Under the pieces are notes generated by a model. The model saw nothing but the letters and a program-made list of their open reading frames with translations, did no database searches and was not told where the DNA came from. Position numbers and translations under genes: made by a program. A DNA stretch of 64,000 bases, taken from assembly GCF_002777255.1 (NCBI RefSeq), contig NZ_CP017634.1, forward strand, positions 1,252,903-1,316,902. The letters are read 5' to 3'. Positions 61,344-64,000 of the stretch are shown piece after piece. The stretch is from Candidatus Formimonas warabiya. GTDB taxonomy: Bacteria; Bacillota; Dehalobacteriia; Dehalobacteriales; Dehalobacteriaceae. Position 1 is the first letter of the stretch, and the number at the start of each line of letters is the position of its first letter.

Positions 61344-62740
61344 TCACCGGCTGCCGCTTACCGTGTTCTCCGCCGGAAGGCTGCTGCGTTTTTTACCCCT
61401 CAGATACATCCCGACACCCACGGCGGCAGTAATCAATATTAGCACCACCAAACTTAGCTCGTATCTGAGAACATCTGTGGTGTCTTCCGGAGGTACAAAA
61501 AACATGATACAGGTCAGGAGCATAAATACTTCTCCCAGGAAAACGGTCAGGTATAAGCCAAATTTCCCTCCCGGGATCAGATAGGGACGCTCCAGATCCG
61601 GATACTTTTTCCGTAAAATGATCACCCCCGGGAACACCAATAAATAAGGAATGAGAAAGATTAAAGCACTTAAGGCAAAGAGGGTCCAAAAGATTTGGGC
61701 GATATTTTCGATGCCGATGTAATTACCCGCAAGCAACAGGGTAGAAACAGCGCCCATGATGTAATAACAGTAATCCGGCGTACCGTATTTTTTGTGCCGG
61801 TGACCAAATACTGCCGGAGCAGTTTTGTTGATCCCGGTTTGCCCCATCACACTATTGGCGGCAATCGCCCAGGTAATCACGTTTGCCACAAAAGTAAAAA
61901 GTACGGCGGCACTCAGCACTTTAAAGATCCATAAGTACTGCACGCCCAGCATCTGGACAAACATAGTCTGGAAAGCGTCTGTGATCCCTGTGACGATATT
62001 GATTTCCCCCTGGGGGATGGCGCAAAGCAGGCCAAAGGTGGCAGACCTGCTACCAGGATCCCGGCCAGAATGATCATGCGGGGAATATCTTTTTTCGGAT
62101 TACGGAGCTGGCTTCCCACCGTACTGACCAGATCAAATCCCATGAAATTAAAAACGACGATTCCCGCATAAGCCAGAGTTGCTCCCCAGTCCACCCTTAG
62201 ACCCTGCCAGGTAAAGGCATTGGCAAAACCGTGGCTGATCCCGTAAATCAGGCCGAATCCGCCCAAAATCACCAGAATCAGCATCTTCAGAATGGCTCCC
62301 ATGTTAGGAATCCATTTGCTGATGTGGAGGTCAAAGATGCCCAGGAACATGGAAACCCAAATTAATACAATGCCCAGGATCATTTGGTGGAATGGAGACA
62401 TTTCCGGCCAGAAAATACTGGACATGATCCCGCTAAAAAGGACAAAAACCGAGGGAATCCAAAAACAGTTATTGATCCAGAAAAACCAGGAGGTCATATG
62501 GGCCAAAAAGTCGCCGTAAGCGTTTTTTACCCAGACGTAAATACCCCCCTCCTGGGGAAAGGAAGACCCCAGTTCGGCACAGATCAGACCGTACGGCAAA
62601 AAGAAACAAACGATGCCCAGGGCCCATAAAGTAAAAGAATTAACGCCCATGGCCGCAGAAGCACCAACCGTATCTAATACCACCATCCCGCACACGCTGA
62701 AGAGCACCATGTCAAAAATATCCATCTTTTTCGGATCCAT
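61344..62740 (-). pseudogene. APC-family permease with a single-base frameshift
   Basis: Two overlapping frames make one permease. The first (62740 down to about 62046) begins MDPKKMDIFDMVLFSVCGM and runs through eight helices to RMIILAGILVAG. The second continues as TFGLLCAIPQGEINIVTGI down to 61344. Restoring one base near 62046 gives a product of about 465 residues. The first frame runs on into low-complexity non-family sequence (LPPLACFAPSPRGKS). Either this permease is inactivated or the base is a sequencing error. It is distinct from the intact permease downstream. Confidence 0.8.
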
Positions 62741-62836
62741 TGTTGCCCTCCTCCAATTAAAAATAAATTGTGGGGCTAGCCCTGACTAAATCCATCCTAT
62801 ATCAACCTGCGGCCGCAAGGGTGATATCTCATCAAA

Positions 62837-64000
62837 TCACTTAATTTTGTGCGCTTTTTCCGCATCCTCTACCAAAGATCTTAATGTTCTGGCCACGGAG
62901 TCGGCCAGGGGTTGGGGTTTATAGGTTTCCAAAATACCCCGGGCCACTTCGTTTGCCCGGGCAATCATGTCGGTAGACCCTTTTGCTTCCCAAAATTCGC
63001 GCATATTGCGGTCCATCAATTTGGGCTGGGATTGATACCCTCTCATATGTTTCAAGGTGTGCTCTTCGGTAAGGAAATTGCCCCGGGCTCCTACCCGGGC
63101 AATCACATCTACCGCTAAGTCCTCATCATGAACAGGGATCCCTTCCAGCACCCGCCGGATCATGGCGGCAAACTCATTGTCGGCCACGATCTGGCCGTAA
63201 CTCAAAGTCATGCCCATTTCCAGCATGCCCAGGCCGTAAATCATATTCGCACCGGCTAAGGCCGGCAACAGGGCGGTGAGGGTTTTTTCATGGCCGGCCT
63301 GCAAATCGGAAACTTTGCTGTCCCCCTACCCGCCGGCTACATAACTGGGCAGCTGGTAGAACTGGGCCATCTTGGCCACAGCGGCACTAATCATGGCCAG
63401 TTCCGGGCAGCCCACGGTGGCGCTGGCCAGCCGGAGATCCAGAATGGTGGTGGAGCTTCCATAGATCACCGGCGCCCCTTTGGCCGTGAGCTGGGCTAAA
63501 ACCAAACCGCCCAGTACCTCGGCATTGTGCGTCACCAGCGTTCCGGCCAGGCTTACGGGAGAAGATCCTCCCGCCATGGCCATGGATAAAACATTCATGG
63601 GCAATCTGGCCCTGGCATATTCCATAATCCCTTCGCAGCACCCTTCGGATAGAGACAAGGGGCTCTGGGGGCAGGCCGCTCCGGATACGATGGGCCTGTC
63701 CCGAAGTTTTTCTTTTCCCCCCGCAACAGCGGCGGCCATTTCGATCAAAACCTGAGCGGATTCTTTATCCTCAGGAGACTGAGGAATATGCTTGGTGGTA
63801 TTGCTTACGGTAGCTTCATAGGTGTGATAGACGGCCACTTTCGGGTGGACATCCCGGGGCGAAACGGTATATTCCAGCATGTCGTACTGATCCAAAGCGT
63901 CCACCAGCAAAGCGACATCCCCAATGTCCTTTTTCGTTGATTTTCGATGCTCCCCGGTATAAGGATCAATGACATGGATGCCTTCGCCAAAGGGGCAAAA
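62837..64000 (-). CDS. mttB: Trimethylamine methyltransferase with in-frame UAG (pyrrolysine), 5' end missing
   Basis: The frame enters from the right edge and is open to a UAG at 63326-63328, then continues in the same frame to TGA at 62837. Around the codon it reads QLPSYVAGG-UAG-GDSKVSDLQAGHEKTLT, the place where MttB carries pyrrolysine. Downstream parts match MttB (LAGANMIYGLGMLEMGMTL, VDVIARVGARGNFLTEEHTL). Upstream parts include GGSSPVSLAGTLVTHNAE and GAPVIYGSSTTILDL. It moves a methyl group from trimethylamine to its corrinoid protein. About 387 codons lie in the window, so roughly 100 are missing. Confidence 0.9.

Noticed and set aside
1..64000. CRISPR arrays, rRNA, tRNA, insertion sequences or phage genes
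   Set aside because: I saw no regularly spaced repeats, transposase, integrase or RNA genes apart from the T-box leaders. A tRNA search was not possible by eye, so a missed tRNA cannot be excluded.

Overview
The window looks like chromosome of a strictly anaerobic, spore-forming-type Gram-positive (Firmicutes, Peptococcaceae/Desulfitobacterium/Dehalobacterium-like) that lives on methylated compounds. The reasons are: corrinoid methyltransferase clusters, two methylamine methyltransferase genes with an in-frame UAG (pyrrolysine) codon, ferredoxin-linked 2-oxoacid oxidoreductase, a tandem tryptophan T-box leader, S-layer homology domains and strong AAGGAGG ribosome sites. The genus is an inference; no rRNA or tRNA gene is present. 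Almost everything is on the minus strand.

Layout. 0-1.5 kb: start of a tRNA-Trp T-box controlled gene, then two tandem paralogous Cys-rich small peptides on the plus strand that resemble RiPP precursors or spore peptides. 1.6-8.6 kb: MacAB-like efflux transporter, a secreted repeat protein and an OmpR-type two-component system. 8.7-12.2 kb: hexokinase, deoC and a Kef-type antiporter. 12.3-19.4 kb: a corrinoid methyltransferase cluster (three UroD-family proteins, one MtrH-like protein, one corrinoid protein) with its own PocR-type kinase and AraC-type response regulator. 19.6-26.7 kb: a BMP/DUF3798 ABC importer with an M24 peptidase and a cupin regulator. 26.9-32.4 kb: a cohesin-dockerin M6-type protease and a cohesin-SLH surface anchor, a cellulosome-like pair. 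32.9-33.9 kb: two small plus-strand genes. 33.9-45.4 kb: an AraC-type protein, then malic enzyme, fumarase, fumarate reductase/succinate dehydrogenase and 2-oxoglutarate:ferredoxin oxidoreductase behind a sigma-54 promoter, with a dedicated sigma-54 activator. 45.7-47.8 kb: small membrane, lipoprotein and DUF2935 genes. 47.9-55.9 kb: LysR, split AbrB, TctABC, a ComA-like enzyme and aconitase. 56.2-64 kb: a methylamine cluster with pyrrolysine mtbB, a non-pyrrolysine MttB homologue, a corrinoid protein, two permeases (one frameshifted) and pyrrolysine mttB running off the right edge.

How the parts fit. The methylamine cluster would move methyl groups from tri- and dimethylamine onto corrinoid proteins and then into the folate (Wood-Ljungdahl) pathway. 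The MtrH/UroD cluster would do the same for another, unknown methyl donor. The malate-fumarate-succinate-2-oxoglutarate operon makes the reductive half of the TCA cycle for biosynthesis. Three families of short 'xxG(I/L)ITxxQAxxI' repeat proteins recur. Two of them, plus the 8 kb response regulator gene, carry the same 11-bp-phased TGTTACA boxes upstream, which suggests one regulon.

Pyrrolysine decoding is supported by two independent family-specific UAG positions. Most genes here end in TAA or TGA. The six that end in TAG nearly all have a second in-frame stop within five codons.
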